This document shows, in pieces, positions 35,445 through 47,111 of a stretch of 64,000 nt of DNA. The number at the start of each line of letters is the position of its first letter. The stretch's first letter is position 1. A program made the position numbers and the translations under genes. The notes under the pieces are model-generated. The model saw only the letters and a program-made list of their open reading frames with translations. It ran no database searches and was not told where the DNA came from. This DNA comes from Rhododendron vialii (Eukaryota; Streptophyta; Magnoliopsida; Ericales; Ericaceae), in contig NC_080557.1 of NCBI RefSeq assembly GCF_030253575.1, positions 43,352,501 to 43,416,500 of the forward strand, written 5' to 3'.

Positions 35445-36910
35445 GTATTTTTAGTTTAGAATTATTTTATTTTCGTACTTATGTTGATCTAATTTTCCTT
35501 TTACTATTTAGTATCTTGGTTGATAAGGCAGTAGTTTCTTAATTTGAATTACCTTTTTAGTATTACTAGGATTGCTTATAAGTAAGATCGTAAGCCTTAG
35601 GGTTATTCAGTTATTGATGATTAATAAAGTTATAAAAAGTATTCTCTTTTATGCCAACTTTTGGATATTCTGTGTGAATCAACCAATTGTTATTACCTTT
35701 ATTCCTGGGTATTCTCAGACTAAACAGGTTTAAGGAAGAGTTGTCGCGATCTTGTTGCCCAATCTCTTTTTCAACACGTTTTCCTGCATCAATTGGTATC
35801 AAAGTCTCGCTCGATTCCGGATCATGACGCGACAAGGAGTTTGTTATGACTGTTATGCTGTTGCCGAAGATGTGAATGAAGGTGATGAGGCTGCACAGAG
35901 TGCACAACAAGGGGAACAATACGCATGAAGCGTTGGTTGAGAGGGTCACCTTGATTGTTGACAATCAACCTCATTACTACCCACTGAATTTGTGTTCCAT
36001 CATGGAGGAGGGTACAATTCGGTGGCCTTTAACATCCAAAGTTATTCCAAATCCAGTTGTGAATTAGAGTAAACCATCAATTTATGATGAAGAACCATTC
36101 GTTGATGAAAGGTATGAGATAGTTCCTAATAAAAAAGAGGATCCAAGTTCCTCGTTGAAAAATACAAATTTGGTGTCGTTGCTACGAGTACTTGGCAGTT
36201 TTATAAAATCGTCTTTAGAATATATCGTGTTGAAGATGATCAAAATTTTCAGTATGTGGGTTCATTTTGGGAGCCTATTGAAGATCTTGCAAGTAAGATT
36301 CATTGGATTAATTCCACACCTTATGCATGTTTGGAAGGAAATTGCTACTCTCATTTTTGAACATTATTTGAAATTTAGATTCGAGAAGATCAACTTAAAG
36401 TATAAGATCAATGCAGACAAGTTTCGACAAGCAAAATTATTTGAAGCAATGGAAACTCGAAGATGAGTTTTCTCAAGCCAGAGAGAATGATGCAGGCGTG
36501 AATTCATGAAAGATATAGTAATTATTTAAAATAGTGATTGATTAGGAAATTTTGTGACCTCGTATTTTTAGTCTAGAATTATTTTATTTTCGTACTTATG
36601 TTGATCTAATTTTCCTTTTACTATTTAGTATCTTGGTTAATAAGGCAATAGTTTCTTAATTTGAATTTATCTTTTTAGTATTACTAGGATTGCTTATAAG
36701 TATGGTTGTAAGCCTTAAGACTATTCAGTTTTTGATGATTAATAAAGTTATAAATTGTGTTCTCTTTTATGGCAACTTTTGGGTATTTTATGTGAATCAA
36801 CCAATTGTTGTTGCATTTATTCCTGGGTAATCTCAGACTAAACAGGTTTAAGGAAGAGTTGTCGCGATCTTATCGCCGATCTCTTTTTCAACACGCTTCC
36901 CTGCATCAAT
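35445..36910 (+). mobile_element. Short LTR retroelement with two LTRs (fossil)
   Basis: Two direct repeats of about 349 bp, 35445-35793 and 36562-36910, enclose 768 bp. A TGGTATCAAAG primer site follows the first repeat at once, matching the methionine tRNA type. By eye the repeats differ at roughly 8 percent of positions, so the insertion is old but not ancient. The internal part has no recognisable gag-pol, suggesting a non-autonomous element. The left border coincides with the point where the PRP4 copy stops. No clear target duplication was found. Confidence 0.8.
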
Positions 36911-38107
36911 CTCCAATATCAAATATTGTCTTCAAAACAATCTCAATTTAAGGAGGGGGACTAACGTTATTTCTCATTGCTTACGACGGAAAGATGCACT
37001 CCCAAATGTAATTGCTTGAAGCGTAAAGCTTCTAGTCATTCAGTAAGACCGAGATCGATCCATAGGGAGCTCGAATATAGCTAGTTCGGATTGTAGGCTT
37101 TATATAAGGTTTTCGCCGTTTAAGTCGGCCAACTGTCGGTATTGCTTTGAAAAGTGGAAAACTATTGTAAAAAAAAACTAGCTAGAAATGACGTTTGAAA
37201 ATTAGTAAAACAGGCGGCAAGATCTAAGGGATCAAACCTCCCGATGACTTAGCCAATTTAACCGTTTCTTTCTAACAACTCCAAGTCAAGACATAGACAA
37301 TTCTAACCCGAAGCACTCAACGTTAAAAACCAAGCATAATCATGGTTTAAGCTCGAAAATGACTTAAACTCGTTTAAAAGACATTTAACTCAAACGCTAG
37401 GAGCGTTAAAAGCCCCGGGCCCCGTGTGCAAAACGAAGATTAAAACTCCGGGCAACACACGGTCAAAGAAGGTATTAGCCCATTAGTTTGGCCGAAAATT
37501 AGATATTAAGCCATTTCCTTTCTAAAACCATAATCAAGTCATAGAAAAACCATTAAAACTTCTAAATCATGGGTAGATATCACCCCATGACCAAACCTAA
37601 GAGACTACACATGCTTAAAGAACAAAGCACAAAGCTAAAGAGAGACATAAGATTGAACCGATAAAAATGAAAATAAACTTAATTTATATAAAGATCCAAC
37701 AAGTAGCTACAACATTAATATATGAGAAAACATCAAAACATTTAAACTTACTTGAGTTCTTGAAGAAACTAACTTGAAAAGCTTGAAAAACAATTATGGA
37801 AATCCTAGAAAGCAAAAAGAAAGCTTAGGCCTAAAGTTAACTAATGGCCCATCATTTCCATAAATGGCATACACCCATATATATAGGGCCTACAAGATGG
37901 ATTACAAAGGACCAAAAGGCCCCCAAAAATATCCCAAAAATTTGTCAAAAGTGAAAACTTTCCATAAATGGAAAGTTGAAAAAGTTAACAAAAATCTATC
38001 GATTTTCCAAGTAGTATCGATACTGGAAATTCCTCAATACCGGTACCAGGCTTCAACAGGCTGGATTTTCTACTCTCTAGACTGCCAATACGGATACTGG
38101 CAAATAA

Positions 38108-41100
38108 TGTCACGCCCTCGATTTTCTACTAAAATAATAATATATTTTCTGTAAACAAAATCTTTTTCCTCAACTATATTTACCATTAAATGTCAAGCCA
38201 ATCCAAACAAAGAATCAAAGTCTCTTCTTCTTCTTCTCTCTAATTTTTTTTTTTTTACATAAAGTCTCCCAAACGTATTCCATTAAAAGGGCTTCACAAT
38301 AATCAAAGAGAGGAGTTTATACCTAGCTTTACATATGTTCTAACCAAAAGATACAACCTTCAATTGTGAGTAAAGTACACAACATGAATTAGACTAGATG
38401 ATAAAACACCTCCTTAATGATTCCAATGAAGCTCTCAAGAGACGTCTCAATATGCGCTCCATGCAATCCAAGCTAAGTGTCATGACGAGTACCTGAAAGG
38501 ATAGAATGAGCTACACTAGCTCGTAGAGATATCCATACCTAAATTATATGCACAAGTGAAGACAGACATCAAGGAAAAACATTTTTCAAAAGCATATTTG
38601 TTTTATCAAAAGTGAAACTCAAAATACCATACTCATGCTGGGAAGTATTTAACTCCATTTCTCAAACATAGACACTCTCACCTACACACGCAAATATTTT
38701 TAAAATCTAAGCTTACAGTTACGGCGTTACCCAAATCAATCCTTGCTCTTTTTTTTTTTTCATTTACACATTTCAAAGACCTAAAGGTTAATCTGAGTTC
38801 TTTAATGGAAGCATCATTTTTCTTGTCTCAAATAACGAGCCAACCTCTCACCAAAAATACACACACTATGCATAGTTAGAGTACGAAATAACAATGACAC
38901 ATCGAATAGTACCGCACCTCGACAATAAGGAAACTCACCCGTAAATCCCAAATCCCAAATCCTTTTCATACACCACAACTCCATGTTTTAAGGTAAACAA
39001 AACATAACAACTCTAGTAGAGAATGAACATGACTCCTTTGAATTTCCTCATAAGTTACCAATAGCGTCATCGGTGTTCCACATTAATTGCTCCTCCTTCA
39101 AAATTGTCTTTCGTCCTCAAACTCTCATTTATGTTCTCGTGAGCGAATGCTCCTGCCGGGCGTTATGGGACCCGCTTCCCCTGCCAAGCACCCACCTTGA
39201 AGGTTAGGCCTTGAAAGTTCAATACGAGCGTTAGCTCCTGCCGGGCGTTATGGGACCCGCTTCCCCTGCCAAGCACCCACCTTGAAGGTTAGGCCTTGAA
39301 AATTCAATACGAGCGTTAGCTCCTGCCGGGCGTTATGGGACCCGCTTCCCCTGCCAAGCACCCACCTTGAAGGTTAGGCCTTGAAAGTTCAATACGAGCG
39401 TTAGCTCCTGCCGGGCGTTATGGGACCCGCTTCCCCTGCCAAGCACCCACCTAGAAGGTTAGGCCTTGAAAATTCAATACGAGCGTTAGCTCCTGCCGGG
39501 CGTTATGGGACCCGCTTCCCCTGCCAAGCACCCACCTTGAAGGTTAGGCCTTGAAAGTTCAATACGAGCGTTAGCTCCTGCCGGGCGTTATGGGACCCGC
39601 TTCCCCTGCCAAGCACCCACCTAGAAGGTTAGGCCTTGAAAGTTCACGCATCGTTCACATTCTCAATTGTATCGTTTGTACAAATGTCGTGCAAGAAACT
39701 CATACTTATCTACATAGCAACTGTTACACTTCTCATTTTCTATTTCATTAACAAACTAATCATTAGTCAATACGTAACCCGACGTGTTAATCAATCCTAT
39801 AAGACCTCATTCTCATGGAAGCAAGTCAAACAATCAAAGCCTAAGCGGACCATTCATTTCACTATTCATATTCCAGTTTATTCCCAAACCTTTCCTTGAA
39901 ATCCATATATCCTACCACCTCATCATATCTCAAATGAAAACATCAACTTTATCCTTTCTAGTTCTCTTTAACCAACACTTAGTCACCTAGATCAACTCAT
40001 CGTATCCCCCTCATATCGAATTGGCAAAATTAATCATTTACATTTGATCATATCCAATTAAACAACATGAATTCAAGGACGACCCTTAAACCATTGAAAA
40101 GTAGACTTCTCCTTTGAATCCATAGATCATACATCAAAAACGGAGTTCGGGTAACTTAACTACGGCCTTTCAATCATAGCTCCAACATAACAGTAAAAAC
40201 TGGTACAAAGGCAGGATTTAAGTCAACTTTGGATGCAAATCTGTTATCACTCGGACATACCCATGATGCATGGGATGTATCGTTGGAAAGCTCTATGTGT
40301 CTAGTTTCTACCAAAACAAACGGTGTGTCGTTTCGAGTCCCGAGCTAGGAGTTATGGCCATTTTACCTAAGTCCGCCGGTGCTGTCAGATTCTACGCGGG
40401 AATAAGTAAAATTGATTGAAAAATCATAACTCTTTCATCTTAAACCCAAAAATAGTAAAACCAAAGCCAAAAGTTGCACCACGACAAGCCCTACGCTCAG
40501 TAAAAATCCCAGGTTCAGAAACGAGAGGAGATTAACCCAACAATCAAAAGAAAAACAGTTTCGCAACCATTTTCGCACCTATCAACCAACCCAGCTTTAG
40601 AAATTCACCAAAAATTGTATACTTAACCAAATTAATTGATTCCAATGCCAATCTCTTCTTAACTTAAATATGCACCTCCTGTAAAAGACCCAAAGCCACC
40701 CAAAATGTTCGTCATGCCCAGAAAGTTAAAAGAAGACAGCCACGCACAGATTCGCACATCCAGCAAACAGCCAGTATTCAAAAATTCATAACTAATTGTG
40801 TGATTATCGGTTTTGCATGATCTTGGTACCGAAATCTTCGTATTGAAACGTACTTTAACAGTTATGAAGATACCAAAAATTAATTCCTAGCAGAAAGGCC
40901 CCAAAAAGACAGATTACCAGAACCCACGAAATTTTCAGCATACACTAGATTTATTCAAGACTCAAAATAGATGATCAAACTTAATCCTTGCACATCAAAC
41001 CAACACTTAACACATATAAAGAAGGCAGGAGATCCCTACCTCAAGTATCAAGACCAAGCTTTGAGCTCAAACCAAACCCTAGCCTCCAAATCCGAAATAT

Positions 41101-41490
41101 GCCTCCACCGAGCTCTTCCCACGCGATCCGAGGGCCGAGGATGAAGAGATGTGCGTGGGTTTTCAAGGATTGATGGTGGAGTAGCAAGAATTTGGTTGAG
41201 GGAGTGAGAGAGGAGACCGAGAGAAAGGGAGGAGGGAGAGAGAGCTTCGGCTAAAAAAAAGAAAAGGGGAAAGTGAAGTGTTCTCTTTGTGTGTGTTGAT
41301 ACATATAGCCCCAATGCACTAACACCCCTCTATTCAACAAACATCACATTATAACCCCCAACTCATACACCCTCACACATTAACAACATTTTGTTCAAAA
41401 CTTAAATTCATATATATATACATTTTATTTTTATAGACCAATTGCATTATAAATACCAAAAATTAAATGATGAAATTACGGGTCTCTACA
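38108..41490 (+). mobile_element. Very long solo LTR (3383 bp), Ty3/Gypsy, nested
   Basis: It opens TGTCACGCCCTCGATTTT and closes GGGTCTCTACA, with the 5-bp duplication AATAA on each side (38103-38107, 41491-41495). Length over 3 kb, the TGTCACG terminus and internal tandem repeats (39141-39645) are characteristic of Del/Tekay-type chromovirus LTRs, though that placement is an inference. No coding domains lie inside. Frames near 40988-41314 are by-products of the LTR leader region. Confidence 0.82.
39141..39645 (+). repeat. 85-bp tandem repeat, about six copies
   Basis: Units start at 39141, 39226, 39311, 39396, 39481 and 39566 with GAGCG(TTA)GCTCCTGCCGG, and each contains GGGACCCGCTTCCCCTGCC. 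They are nearly identical. Single-base variants (GAAAGTTC/GAAAATTC, CCTTGAAGG/CCTAGAAGG) alternate in a pattern suggesting past doubling as 170-bp dimers. There are no unique spacers. Confidence 0.97.
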
Positions 41491-41995
41491 AATAACCGGT
41501 GCTGGTACTGACTTTGCTTGACAGATTTTTGAAAAACTTCGCAGGCTCACTCCGAACACTCCCGAATTCGGATTTGAGTGTTCTTTGGACTGTTGAAAAG
41601 CTTGTCGAGTCTATTTTCTAACCCAAGTGGTTTGAATCTAAGATAATTTGTACATCAAAAGATATGACAATTTTACCCTCAGCTGGTCGAAAAATGAATA
41701 GCTTTGGTAAAATCCTCACATGTCCTTCAATTCCCTTGACCCTTGGACGACCCGAGCAAACTCCAAACCATCTTTTAAAGCACCACAACGGGTTGGCACG
41801 TGGCCTTGAGTACTTGGTTGCACCCGGAGCATTCCTTGGTATTCAAACGCGCTTTATTTATACGAATTACCTGAAACACACAAAAACCTATCTTACGTGC
41901 AATATTGCATAAAAACGACAATATATATGTACAAACACAACATACTAGAGGACTTAATTATCGAAAATATGCATTATTGGGTGTTTATCACTCAT

Positions 41996-42461
41996 ACCCT
42001 CGAGGTTGCTGTTTAGGTATAACTATTTATTAAAGGTAGGATATTTTTGAGTTAGTTAAATGAGATTAAATTATTTACACCGCCAATGTAAATATTTATT
42101 TCCTCTAAGTCAATTACATTGCTTCACATCGTCAAACAATGATCTTAATTTTAATTGATTTGGGAGAAACAAATGTTCACATCGCCGATGTATATTAGTA
42201 TTAATATTGTTGTTTCTGAATTGGGAGTTGTTATTAGTATTGTTGATACGTCAACTGAAACTCAATATCTCATAGACTTTACAAAGTGATGCCACATGAT
42301 CGCAGAACTATCCTTCCTTGTTAACTACTCCTATCAAATTGAGGTTGGACCAAATTTCGAACACAATAACAAATGAGGAAAAAATGGTTTGAGAACGTTT
42401 GTATGATGAGTGCCATTTTCTTTAACTTGTCTAAAAAGTTGGCAAACAAACTCACTTAGGA
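41996..42461. other. Intergenic flank of the solo LTR, no gene
   Basis: AT-rich; it contains two related ACATCGCCGATGTA / ACACCGCCAATGTA words. The remaining WD repeats of the PRP4 copy were looked for here and not found. Positions 42406-42455 recur in part at 42735-42783, flanking the MITE between them. Confidence 0.45.
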
Positions 42462-42728
42462 GGTGTTCGGACAAATAAGCCAAAGTGACTTATTTTTTGT
42501 CTTTATTCAAATTTTTTTCGTATCACTTGGCTTATCCTCATTTTTTTGGAAATTATTGCATCTTCATGACAAGAGGAATCTAAAAAGTATAAAATTTTGA
42601 TCGAAATCTAATATTTTTTGAATAAAGACGAAAAAAATAACTTATCAGCTTATTTTTGTTTTTATGTGAATTTATTTGGATTATTTTTGGCGAAAAAGCC
42701 AATGACTTTTTTAGCCGAACAAGGCCTT
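42462..42728. mobile_element. MITE family A copy 3
   Basis: Contains GAATCTAAAAAGTATAAAAT and TTTTTTGAATAAAGAC, with outer TTCGGACAAATAAGCC and TTTTTAGCCGAACAAGG as inverted ends. Confidence 0.7.
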
Positions 42729-42791
42729 AGATTGGTATGAGTGCCATTTTTTATGTACTCATTTAAAAAGTTGGCAAACAAACAACGGAAA

Positions 42792-42923
42792 TGCTAGAGG
42801 CACATCGGTGTGGCTGAGTTCAGCCACACCCCTCTCACATGCAGGCGGGATCTACTGAAGCGGGTTCCACCTGCATGTGAGAGGGGTGTGGCTGAACTCA
42901 GCCACACCGATGTGTCCCTAGCA
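42792..42923. repeat. Near-perfect hairpin, about 58-bp arms
   Basis: CATCGGTGTGGCTGAGTTCA with GCCACACCCCTCTCACATGC on the left is mirrored exactly by GCATGTGAGAGGGGTGTGGC with TGAACTCAGCCACACCGATG on the right; outer GCTAG...CTAGC also pair. The loop is about 16 bp. Only a few mismatches lie near the ends. Candidate MITE or small-RNA source. Confidence 0.88.
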
Positions 42924-43262
42924 CAAACACACTTTCGCGGAGTTCACTTTGCAAAGTTTGACTTTTTAGATTAGCCAGTCTTGTTTTAGTTTATGATATG
43001 AAATTGTTTTACAAAACCAGAGGAAGAGGACTGTGGAGAGGAGTCGTCATCATCATCATTATCCCGGATAAGGCCTCCCGACGTACGTGGCGCATCCGCT
43101 TCTACCTCTCTGTCGCTGTCTGTCTGTCTGTATCTCTTTATCTTTCGTCATCTGTTTATCAGATGGTATAAACCCCGTATAGATACGCCTCTCCCTCCCT
43201 CTCTCTGCGGACTAACTTCTTGGTTTGCATTTTTTCTCTCAACCGTCTTTTGGATGCAAACC

Positions 43263-43294
43263 ATGCCCACCACCAAGGTCTACATAGTGTAAGC

Positions 43295-43331
<37 letters not shown>

Positions 43332-45695
43332 AGTATAGAGCAACGTTAGGCTATAAATCCGAAGGCTCCCAAACCCAGTTGTGCGTGTATTAATATGACG
43401 AGACTGGTTTTTTGTTGCAGATTCTACTCTTTGTACGGGCATGTGGAGGATATGGCTAGAAAAATACAAGAAGGAGCTAATGGGGTTGAAGGTGTGGAAG
43501 CAACGCTTTGGCAGGTAGGACTCTACTTTCTTTCTTACAAGTCCTCTGTTAGGGAAACTGATTATATTCCTTCACCTAATTTGTTTGTACTTCTTTCTAT
43601 TCTAATAGGATAGACAATATTTTTTACTTCTTAATTGATACTACTTTTATGTACAATATGAGGTTTGTTTGATCGATCTCGATTAGTTTTATCAAACAAA
43701 ATTTCCAAAAACTTAAAACATTACCGATTAAAAGAAAATATATAAGCAATTACAAACTTCTGAGAAGGACTAACAAATTGGGACGGATGGATGAGTTCAT
43801 TGAATTGGTGCTGAAAAATTGAGAGTATTACACACAAGAGTGCATGCTTTACTCACCTTTTTTTTTTTTTTGAAAATAACACGGTTCATTCTTCGTAATG
43901 GACTAAAATGATAGGACGGATGAAGTATTATAAATGAGTGATTTCGCCAGTCACCAAACTAGCTAATAGTGTATTTGATACCATAGTGTGGTTGTCCAAA
44001 CATTAGGTAATCTCGCTTCATAGTTGCTGCATTCAAATGTGGGAAATGTGATCCCACTTATATGTTAACGAGATAACTGTTAGTAGTAATTTATGGAATT
44101 GATTGTTCAACGAATATGTAAGCATTCGATTGATCAATCGTTGCATTTGAATGATAGACATGTTGATCATCCAAGATCCAGTCCTATGCTAATGGATTCA
44201 ATCAAACAAGGCCATTAGAAGGAATATGGAGTTTCTTTTTGCGTTTCAGATTCTTTTTGTGAGTTGCTGTCTATTGCAAAGGGTAGGTGCCAGAGACGCT
44301 CCCAGACAGGGTACTGGAAAAGATGAAGGCCCCTGACAAACCACATGATGTGCCGGAGATCAGGCCAGAACAGCTCGTGGAGGCTGATGGCTTTCTTTTT
44401 GGTTTTCCTTCTCGTTTTGGCGTGATGGCAGCGCAGTTCAAAGCCTTTTTTGATGCAACTCACGAGCTGTGGGCTACCCAAGCCCTTGCTGGCAAACCTG
44501 CTGGAATCTTCTGGAGTACCGGTTTCCATGGGGGAGGGCAGGAGCTTACTGCGTGAGTCTTTTCTGTCATTCTTCTTCCTCTTTTACGAAGATTTATGTT
44601 TGTTTCAATGCTTTTCACAGTTTGCATTCGATATCTAGACTGATATGCCTATCCTGCTTTAGAAAGGGAATTACGCAACATCTTGACTAATTCCCTTTCT
44701 CATTTTATTTGAAGGGCGGGAATTTCATAGAATATCCTTGTTCATTGTGTTAGGATATCTAGTTCCTCGTTAATTGTTGATTTATATTAGTTGCACCATG
44801 TTGAGCCCACCATTCAACGCCTCTCCAGCCCCCACCCCACACCAAAGAAATATGTGGATTTTGGTTATTACGAGTGGAAGTCAAGAATGTGGATTTAGCT
44901 TACGCTAAGCCCTTACGACATAAAGATATGGCATTAGAAGGAGATGGATGCTGAGGAAGGTTGTGTACCTAAGTAGTTTGCGTAAGGGTTTGTCCAGGGA
45001 AAGTGAGTATACACCACACTCTGTGTCTTTGTCCTACTTTAGTTGGAGTACTAATAGCTGCAAGAGTAATACGTATGCCAGTTGCCATATGGCATCTTAT
45101 CTACTTGCATTTGCTTTCGTATATCATGCAAAAATGAAGGGACCAAAACACATAATGCATCATGTGATATAGGTGACGGTGATGATTATGTTCACTTGGA
45201 TTCGTTCATTGTACCTTGGGGCTTTGTATCTTATGCACTGTTGGATTAACGTTATTTTTTTCGTCGTTAGACCTACTGAGAGGAGGGATCATGCAATGCA
45301 AAAACTTCTACATGTAGGATATGTATTACTGGGGGAACAGACCATTTGACCGGGAACAAGAAAAACTGATCAATAATTCTAATCTGTAAATGCGATCTTT
45401 GTCATCAGTAAGCTAATTGTTTATGACTCATTTCCATTTTGCCTCTTTCAGATTGACAGCCGTTACGCAGTTAGCACATCACGGTATGATATTTGTCCCT
45501 ATAGGATACACATTTGGGAGTGGAATGTTTGAGATGAATGAGGTGAAAGGTGGCTCTTCGTATGGTGCGGGAACTTATGCGGCAGATGGATCTCGTCAGC
45601 CCACAGAACTTGAACTCCAACAGGCCTTTTATCAGGGTAAATATGTAGCTGAACTTACCAAAAAGCTCAAACCCCGACCCCTTCCAGCGCAATAA
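43263..45695 (+). CDS. FQR1: FQR1-type NAD(P)H:quinone reductase (flavodoxin fold), four exons
   Basis: Exons 43263-43288, 43421-43514, 44287-44552, 45452-45695 join in phase to 209 residues, the usual length plus a short C-terminal PRPLPAQ tail. The family pattern is clear throughout: [14 protein letters not shown] (FMN phosphate loop), [94 protein letters not shown]. The enzyme is an FMN-dependent two-electron quinone reductase (WrbA/FQR family), membrane-associated or cytosolic, induced by auxin and by stress in other plants. A second ATG at 43254 would add MQT; 43263 (MPTTKVYIV) fits the family better. Intron 1 holds a TC microsatellite (43302-43328) just after the tiny first exon. Confidence 0.95.
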
Positions 45696-47111
45696 ACATG
45701 TATTCGGATGTGGTAATATGTGACAGGAACATCATATATTACTGGGAATGGAAGGTACTTGACCGCCTTCTGACTTGTACTGTATAATCCTATGGAAAAT
45801 GTCTCAAACATGTACAGCACTAAGACTACTAATTGCAGTCTATAATTTCTATCAAAACCTCCGCATTACTAGTACATCGAAATGATAATTGGATTGGAAT
45901 TAGATCCAAGATGGAGCAGCTTTGCCGATATAGATTTTTGCAACCTGTGTTTTGAGTGGTAGTTTTGTCTTTTTTTTGTGTTTGTCTTTGAGTTTTGATA
46001 TTTGCAACTATGGGTTCAATCTTGACCCAGGGTAAAATGTGGAAGCTACCGAAATGGCTATTCCTGGATTTCCCTATTTCTTCTTCGTAGATTGAACTAG
46101 TTTATGGTTATATTTGAGATACAAATAAATGCAGAAAATGCAAGCGTGCGACTCTAGTATGGAGGTTTCTAGTTGATTTGGATACATGAATGATCATTTG
46201 AAGGTGGTGCATATTGCGCTGAGTCATGAGATTCCTCCCTTAGAGAGTGCTTGGGATCAGGCAACTACCTCAATACTCTCAGTAGACTACAACATCTTTC
46301 CTTGAAAGCTTGGGTGGCTTAAGATGGCAATTTAGAGAGTGCTAAATACGCGTAAATTAAATATTGGTAAGTTGCTGACCAGTACTTGTGCATGTCTCTG
46401 ATGAACGATGCCGAGTGCGCAACCAATTGCATTGTATCACAATTCCTTGGGCACTTGTGTATTTGGAAGTTGGAACAATCTTAAACTCCTTAAATTAGTT
46501 CAATTAGAATGAACTGTATTTCAGAGAATCCCCACCATATGACATTGCAAAGCTCATCAATGAATGAATTTTTCCTTTTGTTGGATTGGATACTAGGAAT
46601 GTTTCAATTAGTCATTAAGATGTGAATAGAAAGGGTGCTGGGAACCTAGCAGAGCTCTGGATGGGTTTGCTGGCGTGCGTGTTGTGAGAGAGAACACTAC
46701 ATAATCTTGTACAAAATTAACAGAAATAGAAAATGTTGTTGATCGGTTGGAAGGGAACTTCGTAGTTCTCATTGATAATCTACCCCACATTGAAGTACAT
46801 AGCACCATATGTATTCGGAGATCAACCGAGCAAAGAGATCTGGGTATATGTACAGACATCGAAATGAAAGCTTCAAAACTTGAAAATTTCACCATCTCAA
46901 TACAATCAGGCAGCAAATTAACTTCTCCAACACACATGGCCAGTGCTTTTTTCCGCCACAAATAGATTTCAAGAGCCCTGAATCCATCTACAACCGCTTT
47001 GGAAAATAAGGAGGACAAAACGGATCATAACCCTCGAATGAAAAATGAACATGATTCCGGAGCATGAGTAATTTCAGGAAACACAGAACTCTTGTCCTAT
47101 AAACAAAAAAC
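45696..47111. other. Convergent 3' flanks of FQR1 and the RRM-CCCH gene
   Basis: The two genes point toward each other. The interval holds their probable 3' UTRs and AT-rich sequence. A 136-codon minus frame at 46608-47018 lies just past the stop of the RRM-CCCH gene and matches nothing. Confidence 0.5.

Larger units (their letters stand above)
36978..41990 (-). mobile_element. Solo LTR of about 1.6 kb, split by a younger solo LTR
   Basis: On the minus strand it begins TGATAAACACCCAATAATG at 41990 and ends CGTAAGCA at 36978. A 5-bp duplication CTCAT flanks it (36973-36977, 41991-41995). Without the nested insertion (38108-41490 plus one target copy) it measures about 1625 bp. The TGATAAACACCC start resembles LTRs of the Athila/Tat Ty3/Gypsy group. 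No internal region adjoins it. Confidence 0.82.

Noticed and set aside
36155-36466. 103-codon frame inside the LTR element as a host gene
   Set aside because: It lies wholly between two LTRs of the same element and has no recognisable domain.
39141-39645. Regular array resembling a CRISPR
   Set aside because: Units of 85 bp are contiguous and near-identical with no unique spacers, lie inside a plant LTR, and have no cas genes nearby.
40988-41314. Overlapping frames near the end of the 3.4-kb LTR
   Set aside because: They fall in the leader-like part of a solo LTR, bounded by its termini and target duplication.
46608-47018. 136-codon minus frame beyond the RRM-CCCH gene
   Set aside because: It lies past the natural stop, in the likely 3' UTR, with no family resemblance.
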